The position numbers were made by a program, and so were the translations under genes. Shown here in pieces: positions 23,923 to 36,700 of a DNA stretch of 64,000 nucleotides (the stretch's first letter is position 1; each line of letters starts with the position of its first letter). Below the pieces are notes generated by a model. That model made no database searches, was not told the DNA's origin, and saw only the letters and a list, made by a program, of their open reading frames with translations. The DNA comes from Heliocidaris tuberculata (lineage: Eukaryota > Echinodermata > Echinoidea > Camarodonta > Echinometridae), in NCBI GenBank assembly GCA_025618425.1, contig CM046835.1, positions 14,581,200-14,645,199 of the forward strand, given 5' to 3'.

Positions 23923-24251
23923 CAGGGGCGGATCCAGGATTTCGTATAAGGGGGGGGGGGGGGCAAACAAATGGAGGATTGTCAACTTTGGGAAACTGCT
24001 TGGAGGGAGACCCATATTTTTCTGGTCTCGCCAGCCCTCCAAAAGTCGCTCAGTGGGGGGGGGGGGGGGGGGGGGGGGTTATGGGTACAATTCCCCTCCA
24101 TAATACTCTGACAAGCAAAAAAAAAAAAAAAAAAGGTTTCCTGTTCTAAAAGGGGGGCACAATCAAAAATAGGGGGGGCACAATGCATTGTTTTCTTTCA
24201 AAATGGGGGGGGGCACGGGCCGGGATTGCCCCCCCCCCCAATCCGCCACTG
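23923..24251. mobile_element. hAT-like MITE, 329 bp, with 8-bp target duplication
   Basis: Left end CAGGGGCGGATCCAGG, right end ATCCGCCACTG (inverse CAGTGGCGGAT, one mismatch). It is flanked by TATACACT at 23915-23922 and 24252-24259. The interior has long G, C and A runs and no coding capacity. Confidence 0.88.
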
Positions 24252-24261
24252 TATACACTGT

Positions 24262-24420
24262 ATACATCACTGGCGTACTGGTGGAGGGCTTGGGGGCAGT
24301 AGCCCCCCCCCCCCCATTCTGCGCAAAGGAAAAAAGAAAAAGAAAAAGAAACAGAAACAGAAAAGAAAAAGAAAAGAAAAAGAAAAGAAAAAGAAATGAA
24401 AAAAGGGAGAAAATGAAGTA
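24262..24420. mobile_element. Possible further hAT-like end with purine-rich tail
   Basis: CACTGGCGTACTGGTGGAGG resembles the right end of the MITE at 9873-10064 and is followed by G/C runs and an (A/G)-rich block (24326-24412). The opposite end was not found. Confidence 0.35.
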
Positions 24421-25546
24421 TGCAGGTAAACAATACTGCCCCAATGGAAAACTAATGTCGGAACCAAACGGCGGCTTTCGTTACGTATCGGCCAAAAGTG
24501 ATATCAGTCGTTTGAGTCCACTGGAACGAATCGACTAGTCGCTTGGTTCCGGGGAACGAATCGACTAGTCGTTTCGTTCCGCCGGAACCCGGAACAGATC
24601 GACCATGACACCGGCGTCCGCGACCATATGGGCCGGAGGCATATTGCGCAGGGCAATTGCTGGTTCGCCGCGCCGCTGGTCTAGCGCTGTCTGTAGCTCA
24701 CAAATGTTTGTGCCGCTCACTTCGAGAGCGGGGCCATTTTTGAAAGGATCCAGGGTAACTCGGCACTACGCTAGCTGTAGGGATATTTCGCACTCACGCA
24801 AAATCGAGTTAGCCAAGAGAGCTGAAATGATCGCAAATACTTGTAAGAATTTTTGCATTGAGTGATCTTTAAAACAAACATTTTTCACGATAAGTTTATT
24901 AGAATGTGTAAAATAGTTACCAGGAAGATAATGATAAAATTTTATGAGGTGAAACTCAACGAAGCATGAAAATCAAGACTTTAAATGAAGGTCTGTTGTG
25001 AAGCTGCGCGATGCCGAGTCTGCACTATATACGGCCGAGCTACCCCAACCCCCATAGTAAGGGTATTGGCGAGTGAAAAATCGGGGGTGTTGAGGTAGGC
25101 AAGAAGTGCTGGTTGTGAAAACAGTTTATGTAGCCATATCAATCTTATATCCCTTGCAAAACACGGTCCATGTGATAGATAATATATTCTACTTCAGGAA
25201 GAAAGGTATACGATTTAAAAGGAAAAAAATTGCATAATGAAACTATATGAATACATGTAATTTGAATATTTTTCGAGTGGAAACTGGAAAATTAACCTGT
25301 AAATGGAGCTTAGACTGATATGAATGGGATTTTACTAGAGTTTGAGTGAATGTAGGTAACTATAGACTACATATGAATTACTTCTACGTGAAATTCATTC
25401 GAATGAGTTACAGCCATTTATGTGAGACTCATTTCAGTCATTTAGGTATCTAGAAATTGGGATTTGGGCCTTAAAGTTTGTATAAGGCAAAAGCTTAGGG
25501 GGCGCTGCCCCCTGAATACCCGATGCAGCGTTGCCCCTGGACCCCT

Positions 25547-25985
25547 GGGCCCGTATTCAATTCAATACTTAAGAGTGAAATATGAGTAGTTTACTTAGTT
25601 TTCGGCTGAGATAAAATACTTAAGCAATTTTGTTATTCACTTGAATCTTTTGGCTAAGTATTTTACCCTAGGCCTAAGACAGCTCCCTAGCAGACTTAAA
25701 CCAATTACTTGATTGGCAGGTATGTGGCTTTCATACATACGCGTATAAGCTGCGCACAAGCAAACCATGTAAGCGCGCATCTACTGTGACGCATTTATTG
25801 CGCATGATTTTGGACAGGACATGTGACGTCACAATGGATATCAGTAAGTATTTTGCCTCAAAGTCGGGTTACTAAAGAAAAATACCTTAAAGTGATCTGA
25901 ATACGAGTTAAGCCATTTTACTTAGCCGAGTTAAATACTTAGTAATTTACTTACTTAATGCGCGTTTTTAATTGAATACCGGCCC
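25547..25985. mobile_element. MITE, 439 bp, with 16-bp inverted ends
   Basis: GGGCCCGTATTCAATT (25547-25562) and AATTGAATACCGGCCC (25970-25985) match as inverted repeats with one mismatch. Just inside are further inverted similarities (TACTTAG / CTAAGTA). No coding capacity. The target duplication is unclear. Confidence 0.75.
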
Positions 25986-27772
25986 TGGTCGATAGTCGTG
26001 AAGCTCCGTTCGCTGCGCTCACTCCACCCGCAGGTCAAAGTCCATGATGTTGAAACCTACCACTAAAACTGCTCTAGCTACAACACTGCTTTGCAGAGTA
26101 ATTTACTGATAAGCAATTAAGGTGACCATTATCAAAATGGTGTTTGTATATACCAAAGATATTTACGATATCTTTCTTCTATCTAAACATTGTATCAAGT
26201 GCATATCCAAACTAAACTTTAAAAACCGAATCAATTTTCAACCCGAAATATAAAAACTTCTCAAAACCATGTTGGTTTGTATTGAAATAGACGGTTGCCA
26301 TGGCAACGGTCAGTAAAGAATATACGTTTCGTTGGTATCAAAATGTGCAAAATATAATTCTAAATACGATGACCTAGTTTCAATGAAATCTAATATTCAT
26401 ACAAAAGGTTACAAGGGAAGATGTCAAAATGGTACAAAGGGGACCCCCTAGGAAATTGAAGAAAAGCCCATTTTCATCAGCTTTGACCCCATTTTGATTT
26501 TTCTTCTTAACCACCTTTTTCTTTTTAACATATTGAATATCTTAATGTACATTATAAAGAAGATTTTAAAAAGTTGGTTTCGTTTAGTTCTGGGGGGGGG
26601 GGGGGGAATACACGGATATCCCTCTTAGATACCCTACTACTGGGATAGTGGGGTATTTCATTTCCAAGATTGCCATCAAATTGAGAAATACTGTATGGGT
26701 GTTAAAATGTAATTTGCATGTTATAAATTGCCAATTTGGTTCAAAGCATCACAATAAAAAAATAGTTCATATGCAGAAGAATTATGGATTCAGGGTATTA
26801 TCTTTTAATAGTTGCTGCCGATGTGTAAGAATATAGTTATTCATTAGCATCTTTTTAAAATTTTAAAATTTTAAAATATTAAGGACATATTATTTCTTTT
26901 TCGATATATCCGCGGAGGTGAACAAAAAAGAAGCAAAGTGTAGTTCTAAATGTCAGAACTAGACTGACATTTTCTGTTTATAGACATTTCCAGCATACCG
27001 GTAATAACTAAATTCCACACTTATATACCTTTATACTTTTACACAGCGTAAGATATAAAATGCAAATAGTCGCATCTTAAATCACACCGGCATAGAGGCG
27101 CAACTATTCTGCCTATAAAGCCCAAACTCAAAGATAGATGCATGTCGGCATATTTAACACTTTGGCAGCCATTTTTAATTTGATTTGATTTTGATTTGAT
27201 TTTTTTTTACCTTCCTCTTGCGAGGAAATATATCAAATCAAACAAGAACTGTATTCAATGGGCCATCGATGGGCCCATGTGCCCACTAAAGTGGCCTTTT
27301 CAAAATTTTAGTCTACCATAAGAAATTAAAACCAAAAAATTCTAAAACCTCTTATTTTACACATAGATTAATTTGGGCCTTTCTTGGGCTCTTTGTTTTG
27401 TCGTAATGGGCACCTGCGCCACATAATTTGTTGATTTCAAAAGACATAATTTGCACAATTATTTCACCGATCCGCCGGACTAAAATAGCGATTATAATTG
27501 AGAGAGAGAGAGATGTTAAATAATAAAGGCGTCACATGGAATGAGATTAATGCAAAAAGAGAACCTTTCATTGCAAACACATTATTATGGTTTGAAAAAT
27601 ACTTGAGGACTATATTCAACTCAAAGCAACGCGGAGGGGAAGAAAAAAATACATATAGTTGATGCGGGAAGAAAAAAAAGTAAATGAAATGCGTTTTAGA
27701 AGAGGATGAGGGAGAGAAAAATACAGAAGATAAGAGATCTGAATGCTTTCTTGTATGGGTTGATAAAGATAC

Positions 27773-30700
27773 CTTCAGTTGTCAAAGCCATCGATGTCTC
27801 TTCGTGTGTTGTAAATTCTTCGGTCGTTGTTCTGGTTTCTGTAGTTTCTTGGACGGTTGTACCTACATTTGTAACAGTTGTTGAAGGTGATGTAATGGTA
27901 AATAGTGTAGATAGTGGTGTTGTGGTGGTGGAAGATGTAGTTAGTGGTGCTGTGGTGGCAGGTGGTTTAGAAATTGGAGGTGTTGATGTGGTAGGTGGTT
28001 TAGTTATTGGAGGTGTTAGGGTTGTTGATGGTGTAGAATTTGGAGGTGTTGGCGTGGTAGCCAGTGGAGTATTTGGAGGGGTTCGGGTTGTAGGCGGTGT
28101 AGAATTTGGAGGTGTTGCCGTGGTAGCCAGTGGAGTATTTGGAGGGGTTCGGGTTGTAGGCGGTGTAGAATTTGGAGGTGTTGACGTGGTAGGTGGTTTA
28201 GTTATTGGAGGTGTTAGGGTTGTTGATGGTGTAGTATTTGGAGGAGTTCGGGTGGTAGGTGGTGTAGAATTTGGAGGTGTTGGCGTGGTAGCTGGCGGAG
28301 TATTTGGAGGGGTTTGGCTTGTAGGCGGTGTAGAATTAGGAGGTGTTGGCGTGGTAGCCGGTGGAGTATTTGGAGGGGTTCGGCTTGCAGGCGGTGTAGA
28401 ATTTGGAGGTGTTGGCGTTGTAGGTGGTTTAGTTATTGGAGGTGTTAAGGTAGTTGATGGAGTAGTATTTGGAGGAGTTCGGGAGGTAGGTGGAGTAGAA
28501 TTTGGAGGTGTTGGCGTGGTAGCCGGTGGAGTATTTGGAGGGGTTCGGGTTGTAGGCGGTGTAGAACTTGGAGGTGTTGGCGTGGTAGGTGGTTTAGTTA
28601 TTGGAGGTGTTAGGGTTGTTGATGGTGTAGTATTTGGAGGAGTTCGGGTGGTAGGTGGTGTAGAATTTGGAGGTGTTGGCGTGGTAGCTGGCGGGGTATT
28701 TGGAGGGGTTTGGGTTGTAGGCGGTGTAGAATTAGGAGGTGTTGGCGTGGTAGCCGGTGGAGTATTTGGAGGGGTTCGGGTTGTAGGCGGTGTAGAACTT
28801 GGAGGTGTTGGCGTGGTAGGTGGTTTAGTTATTGGAGGTGTTAGGGTTGTTGATGGTGTAGTATTTGGAGGAGTTCGGGTGGTAGGTGGTGTAGAATTTG
28901 GAGGTGTTGGCGTGGTAGCTGGCGGAGTATTTGGAGGGGTTTGGGTTGTAGGCGGTGTAGAATTAGGAGGTGTTGGCGTGGTAGCCGGTGGAGTATTTGG
29001 AGGGGTTCGGCTTGTAGGCGGTGTAGAATTTGGAGGTGTTGGCGTGGTAGGTGGTTCAGTTATTGGAGGTGTTAGGCTTGTTGATGGTGTAGTATTTGGA
29101 GGAGTTCTGGTGATAGGTGGTGTAGAATTTGGAGGTGTTGGCGTGGTAGCTGGCGGAGTATTTGGAGGGGTTTGGGTTGTAGGCGGTGTAGAATTAGGAG
29201 GTGTTGGCGTGGTAGCTGGTGGAGTATTTGGAGGGGTTCGGCTTGTAGGTGGTGTAGAATTAGGAAGTGTTGGCGTGGTAGCCGGTGGAGTATTTGGAGG
29301 GGTTCGGCTTGCAGGCGGTGTAGAATTTGGAGGTGTTGGCGTTGTAGGTGGTTTAGTTATTGGAGGTGTTAAGGTAGTTGATGGTGTAGTATTTGGAGGA
29401 GTTCGGGAGGTAGGTGGTGTAGAATTTGGAGGTGTTGGCGTGGTAGCTGGCGGAGTATTTGGAGGGGTTTGGGTTGTAGGCGGTGTAGAATTAGGAGGTG
29501 TTGGCGAGGTAGGTGGTTTAGTTATTGGAGGTGTTAGGGTTGTTGATGGTGTAGAATTTGGATGTGTTGGCGTGGTAGCCGGTGGAGTATTTGGAGGGGT
29601 TCGGGTTGTAGGCGGTGTAGAACTTGGAGGTGTTGGCGTGGTAGGTGGTTTAGTTATTGGAGGTGTTAGGGTTGTTGATGGTGTAGTATTTGGAGGAGTT
29701 CGGGTGGTAGGTGGTGTAGAATTTGGAGGTCTTGGCGTGGTAGCCGGTGGAGTATTTGGAGGGGTTCGGGTTGTAGGCGGTGTAGAACTTGGAGGTGTTG
29801 GTGTGGTAGGTGGTTTAGTTATTGGAGGTGTTAGGGTTGTTGATGGTGTGGTATTTGGAGGAGTTCGGGTGGTATTTGGTGTAGAATTTGGAGGTGTTGG
29901 CGTGGTAGCTGGCGGAGTATTTGGAGGGGTTTGGGTTGTAGGCGGTGTAGAATTAGGAGGTGTTGGCGTGGTAGGTGGTTTAGTTATTGGAGGTGTAAGG
30001 GTTGTTGATGGTGTAGAATTTAGAGGTGTTGGCGTGGTAGCTGGCGGAGTATTTGGAGGGGTTTGGGTTGTAGGCGGTGTAGAATTAGGAGGTGTTGGCG
30101 TGGTAGGTGGTTTAGTTATTGGAGGTGTAAGGGTTGTTGATGGTGTAGAATTTAGAGGTGTTGGCGTGGTAGCCGGTGGAGTATTGGGAGGGGTTCGGGT
30201 CGTAGGCGGTGTAGAATTTGGAGGTGTAAGGGTTGTTGATGGTGTAGAATTTGGAGGTGTTGGCGTGGTAGCCGGTGGAGTATTGGGAGGGGTTCGGGTC
30301 GTAGGCGGTGTAGAATTTGGAGGTGTTGGCGTGGTAGGTGGTTTAGTTATTGGAGGTGTTAGGGTTGTTGATGGTGTAGTATTCGGAGGAGTTCGGGTGG
30401 TAGGTGGTGTAGAATTTGGAGGTGTTGGCGTGGTAGCTGGCGTAGTATTTGGAGGGGTTTGGCTTGTAGGCGGTGTAGAATTAGGAGGTGTTGGCGTGGT
30501 AGCCGGTGGAGTATTTGGAGGGGTTCGGCTTGCAGGCGGTGTAGAATTTGGAGGTGTTGGCGTTGTAGGTGGTTTAGTTATTGGAGGTGTTAAGGTAGTT
30601 GATGGTGTAGTATTTGGAAGAGTTCGGGAGGTAGGTGGTGTAGAATTTGGAGGTGTTGGCGTGGTAGCCGGTGGAGTATTTGGAGGGGTTAGGGTTGTAG

Positions 30701-33700
30701 GCGGTGTAGAACTTGGAGGTGTTGGCGTGGTAGGTGGTTTAGTTATTGGAGGTGTTAGGGTTGTTGATGGTGTAGTATTTGGAGGAGTTCGGGTGGTAGG
30801 TGGTGTAGAATTTGGAGGTGTAGGCGTGGTAGCTGGCGGAGTATTTGGAGGGGTTTGGGTTGTAGGCGATGTAGAATTAGGAGGTGTTGGCGTGGTAGGT
30901 GGTGGAGTATTTGGAGGGGTTTGGGTTGTAGGCGGTGTAGAATTAGGAGGTGTTGGCGTGGTAGCCGGTGGAGTATTTGGAGGAGTTCGGCTTGTAGGCG
31001 GTGTAGAATTTGGAGGTGTTGGCGTTGTAGGTGGTTTAGTTATTGGAGGTGTTAGGGTTGTTGATGGTGTAGTATTTGGAGGAGTTCGGGTGGTAGGTGG
31101 TGTAGAATTTGGAGGTGTTGGCGTGGTAGCTGGCGGAGTATTTGGAGGGGTTTGGGTTGTAGGCGGTGTAGAATTAGGAGGTGTTGGCGTGGTAGGTGGT
31201 TTAGTTAATGGAGGTGTTAAAGTTGTTGATGGTGTAGTATTTGGAGGAGTTCGGGTGTTGGGAGGTGTAGAATTTGGAGGTGTTGGCGAGGTAGGTGGTT
31301 TAGTTATTGGAGGTGTAAGGGTTGTTGATGGTGTAGAATTTGGAGGTGTTGGCGTGGTAGCCGGTGGAGTATTGGGAGGGGTTCGGGTCGTAGGCGGTGT
31401 AGAATTTGGAGGTGTTGGCGTGGTAGGTGGTTTAGTTATTGGAGGTGTTAGGGTTGTTGATGGTGTAGTATTCGGAGGAGTTCGGCTGGTAGGTGGTGTC
31501 GAATTTGGAGGCGTTGGCGTGGTAGCTGGTGGAGTATTTGGAGGGGTTTGGGTTGTAGGCGGTGTAGAATTAGGAGGTGTTGGCGTGGTAGCCGGTGGAG
31601 TATTTGGAGGGGTTCGGCTTGTAGGCGGTGTAGAATTTGGAGGTGTTGGCGTTGTAGGTGGTTTAGTTATTGGAGGTGTTAAGGTAGTTGATGGTGTAGT
31701 ATTTGGAGGAGTTCGGGAGGTAGGTGGTGTAGAATTTGGAGGTGTTGGCGTGGTAGCTGGCGGAGTATTTGGAGGGGTTTGGGTTGTAGGCGGTGTAGAA
31801 TAAGGAGCTGTTGGCGAGGTAGGTGGTTTAGTTATGGGAGGTGTTAGGGTTGTTGAGGGTGTAGAATTTGGAGGTGTTGGCGTGGTAGGTGGTTTAGTTA
31901 TTGGAGATGTTAGGGTGGAAGATGGTGTAGTATTTGGAGGAGTTTGGGTGGTAGGTGGTGTAGAATTTGGAGGTTTTGGCGTGGTAGGTGGTTTAGTTAT
32001 TGGAGGTGTTAGGGTTGTTGATGGTGTAGAATTTGGAGGTGTTGGCGTGGTAGCCGGTGGAGTATTTGGAGGGGTTCGGGTTGTAGGCGGTGTAGAACTT
32101 AGAGGTGTTGGCGTGGTAGGTGGTTTAGTTATTGGAGGTGTTAGGGTTGTTGATGGTGTAGTATTTGGAGGAGTTCGGGTGGTAGGTGGTGTAGAATTTG
32201 GAGGTGTCGGCGTTGTAGGTGGTTTAGTTATTGGAGGTGTTAAGGTAGTTGATGGTGTAGTATTTGGAGGAGTTCGGGAGGTAGGTGGTGTAGAATTTGG
32301 AGGTGTTGGCGTGGTAGGTGGCTTAGTTATTGGAGATGTTGGGGTGGAAGATGGTGTAGTATTTGGAGGGGTTTGGGTCGTAGGCGGTGTAGAATTTGGA
32401 GGTGTTGGCGTGGTAGGTGGTTTAGTTATTGGAGGTGTTAGGGTTGTTGATGGTGTAGTATTCGGAGGAGTTCGGCTGGTAGGTGGTGTCGAATTTGGAG
32501 GTGTTGGAGTGGTAGGTGGTTTAGTTATTGGAGGTGTAAGGGTTGTTGATGGTGTAGAATTTGGAGGTGTTGGCGTGGTAGCCGGTGGAGTATTTGGAGG
32601 GGTTCGGCTTGTAGGCGGTGTAGAATTTGGAGGTGTTGGCGTTGTAGGTGGTTTAGTTATTGGAGGTGTTAAGGTAGTTGATGGTGTAGTATTTGGAGGA
32701 GTTCGGGAGGTAGGTGGTGTAGAATTTGGAGGTGTTGGCGTGGTAGCTGGCGGAGTATTTGGAGGGGTTTGGGTTGTAGTCGGTGTAGAATAAGGAGCTG
32801 TTGGCGAGGTAGGTGGTTTAGTTATGGGAGGTGTTAGGGTTGTTGAGGGTGTAGAATTTGGAGGTGTTGGCGTGGTAGGTGGTTTAGTTATTGGAGATGT
32901 TAGGGTGGAAGATGGTGTAGTATTTGGAGGAGTTTGGGTGGTAGGTGGTGTAGAATTTGGAGGTTTTGGCGTGGTAGGTGGTTTAGTTATTGGAGGTGTT
33001 AGGGTTGTTGATGGTGTAGAATTTGGAGGTGTTGGCGTGGTAGCCGGTGGAGTATTTGGAGGGGTTCGGGTCGTAGGCGGTGTAGAACTTGGAGGTGTTG
33101 GCGTGGTAGGTGGTTTAGTTATTGGAGGTGTTAGGGTTGTTGATGGTGTAGTATTTGGAGGAGTTCGGGTGGTAGGTGGTGTAGAATTTGGAGGTGTCGG
33201 CGTTGTAGGTGGTTTAGTTATTGGAGGTGTTAAGGTAGTTGATGGTGTAGTATTTGGAGGAGTTCGGGAGGTAGGTGGTGTAGAATTTGGAGGTGTTGGC
33301 GTGGTAGGTGGCTTAGTTATTGGAGATGTTGGGGTGGAAGATGGTGTAGTATTTGGAGGGGTTTGGGTTGTAGGCGGTGTAGAATTAGGAGATGTTGGCG
33401 TGGTAGGTGGTTTAGTTATTGGAGGTGTTAGGGTTGTTGATGGTGTAGTATTTGGAGGAGTTCGGGTGATAGGTGGTGTAGAATTTGGAGGTGATGGCGT
33501 GGTAGCTGGCGGAGTATTTGGAGGGGTTTGGGTTGTAGGCGGTGTAGAATTAGGAGGTGTTGGCGTGGTAGGTGGTTTAGTTATTGGAGGTGTTAGGGTT
33601 GTTGATGGTGTAGAATTTGGAGGTGTTGGCGTTCTAGGCGGCGGAGTATTTGGAGGGGTAAGGGTTGTAGGCGGTGAAGAATTTGGAGGTGTTGGCGTTG

Positions 33701-36700
33701 TAGGTGGTTTAGTTATTGGAGGCGTTAAGGTAGTTGATGGTGTAGTATTTGTTGGCGTGGTAGCTGGCGGAGTATTTCGAGGGGTTCGGCTTGTAGGCGG
33801 TGTAGAATTTGGAGGTGTTGGCGTGGTAGGTGGTTTAGTTATTGGAGGTGTTAGGGTTGTTGATGGTGTAGTATTTGGAGGAGTTCTGGTGATAGGTGGT
33901 GTAGAATTTGGAGGTGTTGGCGTGGTAGCTGGCGGAGTATTTGGAGGGGTTCGGCTTGTAGGCGGTGTAGAATTAGGAGGTGTTGGCGTGGTAGCCGGAG
34001 GAGTATTTGGAGGGGTTCGGCTTGTAGGCGGTGTAGAATTTGGAGGTTTTGGCGTGGTAGGTGGTTTAGTTATTGGAGGTGTTAGGGTTGTTGATGGTGT
34101 AGAATTTGGAGGTGTTGGCGTGGTAGCCGGTGGAGTATTTGGAGGGGTTCGGGTTGTAGGCGGTGTAGAACTTAGAGGTGTTGGCGTGGTAGGTGGTTTA
34201 GTTATTGGAGGTGTTGGAGTGGTAGGTGGTTTAGTTATTGGAGGTGTTAGGGTTGTTGATGGTGTAGAATTTGGAGGTGTTGGCGTGATAGCCGGTGGAG
34301 TATTTGGAGGGGTTCGGGTTGTAGGCGGTGTAGAATTTGGAGGTGTTGGCGTGGTAGGTGGTTTAGTTATTGGAGGTGTTAGGGTTGTTGATGGTGTAGT
34401 ATTTGGAGGAGTTCGGGTGATAGGTGGTGTAGAATTTGGAGGTGTTGGCGTGGTAGCTGGCGGAGTATTTGGAGGGGTTTGGGTTGTAGGCGGTGTAGAA
34501 TTAGGAGGTGTTGGCGTGGTAGGTGGTTTAGTTATTGGAGGTGTTAGGGTTGTTGATGGTGTAGAATTTGGAGGTGTTGGCGTTCTAGGCGGCGGAGTAT
34601 TTGGAGGGGTAAGGGTTGTAGGCGGTGAAGAATTTGGAGGTGTTGGCGTTGTAGGTGGTTTAGTTATTGGAGGCGTTAAGGTAGTTGATGGTGTAGTATT
34701 TGTTGGCGTGGTAGCTGGCGGAGTATTTCGAGGGGTTCGGCTTGTAGGCGGTGTAGAATTTGGAGGTGTTGGCGTGGTAGGTGGTTTAGTTATTGGAGGT
34801 GTTAGGGTTGTTGATGGTGTAGTATTTGGAGGAGTTCTGGTGATAGGTGGTGTAGAATTTGGAGGTGTTGGCGTGGTAGCTGGCGGAGTATTTGGAGGGG
34901 TTCGGCTTGTAGGCGGTGTAGAATTAGGAGGTGTTGGCGTGGTAGCCGGAGGAGTATTTGGAGGGGTTCGGCTTGTAGGCGGTGTAGAATTTGGAGGTTT
35001 TGGCGTGGTAGGTGGTTTAGTTATTGGAGGTGTTAGGGTTGTTGATGGTGTAGAATTTGGAGGTGTTGGCGTGGTAGCCGGTGGAGTATTTGGAGGGGTT
35101 CGGGTTGTAGGCGGTGTAGAACTTAGAGGTGTTGGCGTGGTAGGTGGTTTAGTTATTGGAGGTGTTGGAGTGGTAGGTGGTTTAGTTATTGGAGGTGTTA
35201 GGGTTGTTGATGGTGTAGAATTTGGAGGTGTTGGCGTGATAGCCGGTGGAGTATTTGGAGGGGTTCGGGTTGTAGGCGGTGTAGAATTTGGAGGTGTTGG
35301 CGTGGTAGGTGGTTTAGTTATTGGAGGTGTTAGGGTTGTTGATGGTGTAGTATTTGGAGGAGTTCGGGTGGTAGGTGGTGTAGAATTTGGAGGTTTTGGC
35401 GTGGTAGGTGGTTTAGTTAATGGAGGTGTTAAGGTAGTTGATGGTGTAGTATTTGGAGGAGTTCGGGAGGTAGGTGGTGTAGAATTTGGAGGTGTTGGCG
35501 TGGTAGCTGGCGGAGTATTTGGAGGGGTTCGGCTTGTAGGCGGTGTAGAATTTGGAGGTGTTGGCGTGGTAGGTGGTTTAGTTATTGGAGGTGTTAGGGT
35601 TGTTGATGGTGTAGTATTTGGAGGAGTTCGGGTGATAGGTGGTGTAGAATTTGGAGGTGTTGGCGTGGTAGCTGGCGGAGTATTTGGAGGGGTTTGGGTT
35701 GTAGGCGGTGTAGAATTAGGAGGTGTTGGCGTGGTAACCGGTGGAGTATTTGGAGGGGTTCGGCTTGTAGGCGGTGTAGAATTTGGAGGTGTTGGCGTGG
35801 TAGGTGGTTTAGTTATTGGAGGTGTTAGGGTTGTTGATGGTGTAGAATTTGGAGGTGTTGGCGTTCTAGGCGGCGGAGTATTTGGAGGGGTAAGGGTTGT
35901 AGGCGGTGTAGAATTTGGAGGTGTTGGCGTTGTAGGTGGTTTAGTTATTGGAGGTGTTAGGGTAGTTGATGGTGTAGTATTTGTTGGCGTGGTAGCTGGC
36001 GGAGTATTTCGAGGGGTTCGGCTTGTAGGCGGTGTAGAATTTGGAGGTGTTGGCGTGGTAGGTGGTTTAGTTATTGGAGGTGTTAGGGTTGTTGATGGTG
36101 TAGTATTTGGAGGAGTTCTGGTGATAGGTGGTGTAGAATTTGGAGGTGTTGGCGTGGTAGCTGGCGGAGTATTTGGAGGGGTTCGGCTTGTAGGCGGTGT
36201 AGAATTAGGAGGTGTTGGCGTGGTAGCCGGTGGAGTATTTGGAGGGGTTCGGCTTGTAGGCGGTGTAGAATTTGGAGGTGTTGGCGTTGTAGGTGGTTTA
36301 GTTATTGGAGGTGTTAAGGTAGTTGATGGAGTAGTATTTGGAGGAGTTCGGGAGGTAGGTGGAGTAGAATTTGGAGGTGTTGGCGTGGTAGCCGGTGGAG
36401 TATTTGGAGGGGTTCGGGTTGTAGGCGGTGTAGAACTTGGAGGTGTTGGCGTGGTAGGTGGTTTAGTTATTGGAGGTGTTAGGGTTGTTGATGGTGTAGA
36501 ATTTGGAGGTTTTGGCGTGGTAGGTGGTTTAGTTATTGGAGATGTTGGGGTGGAAGATGGTGTAGCATTTGGAGGAGTTTGGGTGGTAGGTGGTGTAGAA
36601 TTTGGAGGTGTTGGAGTGGTAGGTGGTTTAGTTATTGGAGGTGTTAGGGTTGTTGATGGTGTAGAATTTGGAGGTGTTGGCGTGGTAGCCGGTGGAGTAT

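Larger units (their letters stand above)
23180..24650. mobile_element. Composite foldback element, ~1.47 kb
   Basis: The left end ACGCCTCCGG...GCCGGTGTCATAGGCGAT-TTGTTCCG is inverted at the right end (CGGAACAGATCGACCATGAC, ACCGGC, CCGGAGGCAT). Inside each end are repeated GATTGGTTCCG / GGAACGAATCGACTAG units that also pair between arms. A hAT-like MITE (23923-24251) is nested inside. No transposase seen. Confidence 0.6.
20069..27772 (-). other. 7.7-kb intron between giant PTS exon and WxxW copy B
   Basis: No exon recognised. Its first part as transcribed (27490-27690) matches 45100-45330 in copy A. Its last part (20069-20600) matches 44796-44960. Between these it is filled with the repeats and MITEs listed for 20.2-26.4 kb. 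Confidence 0.65.
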
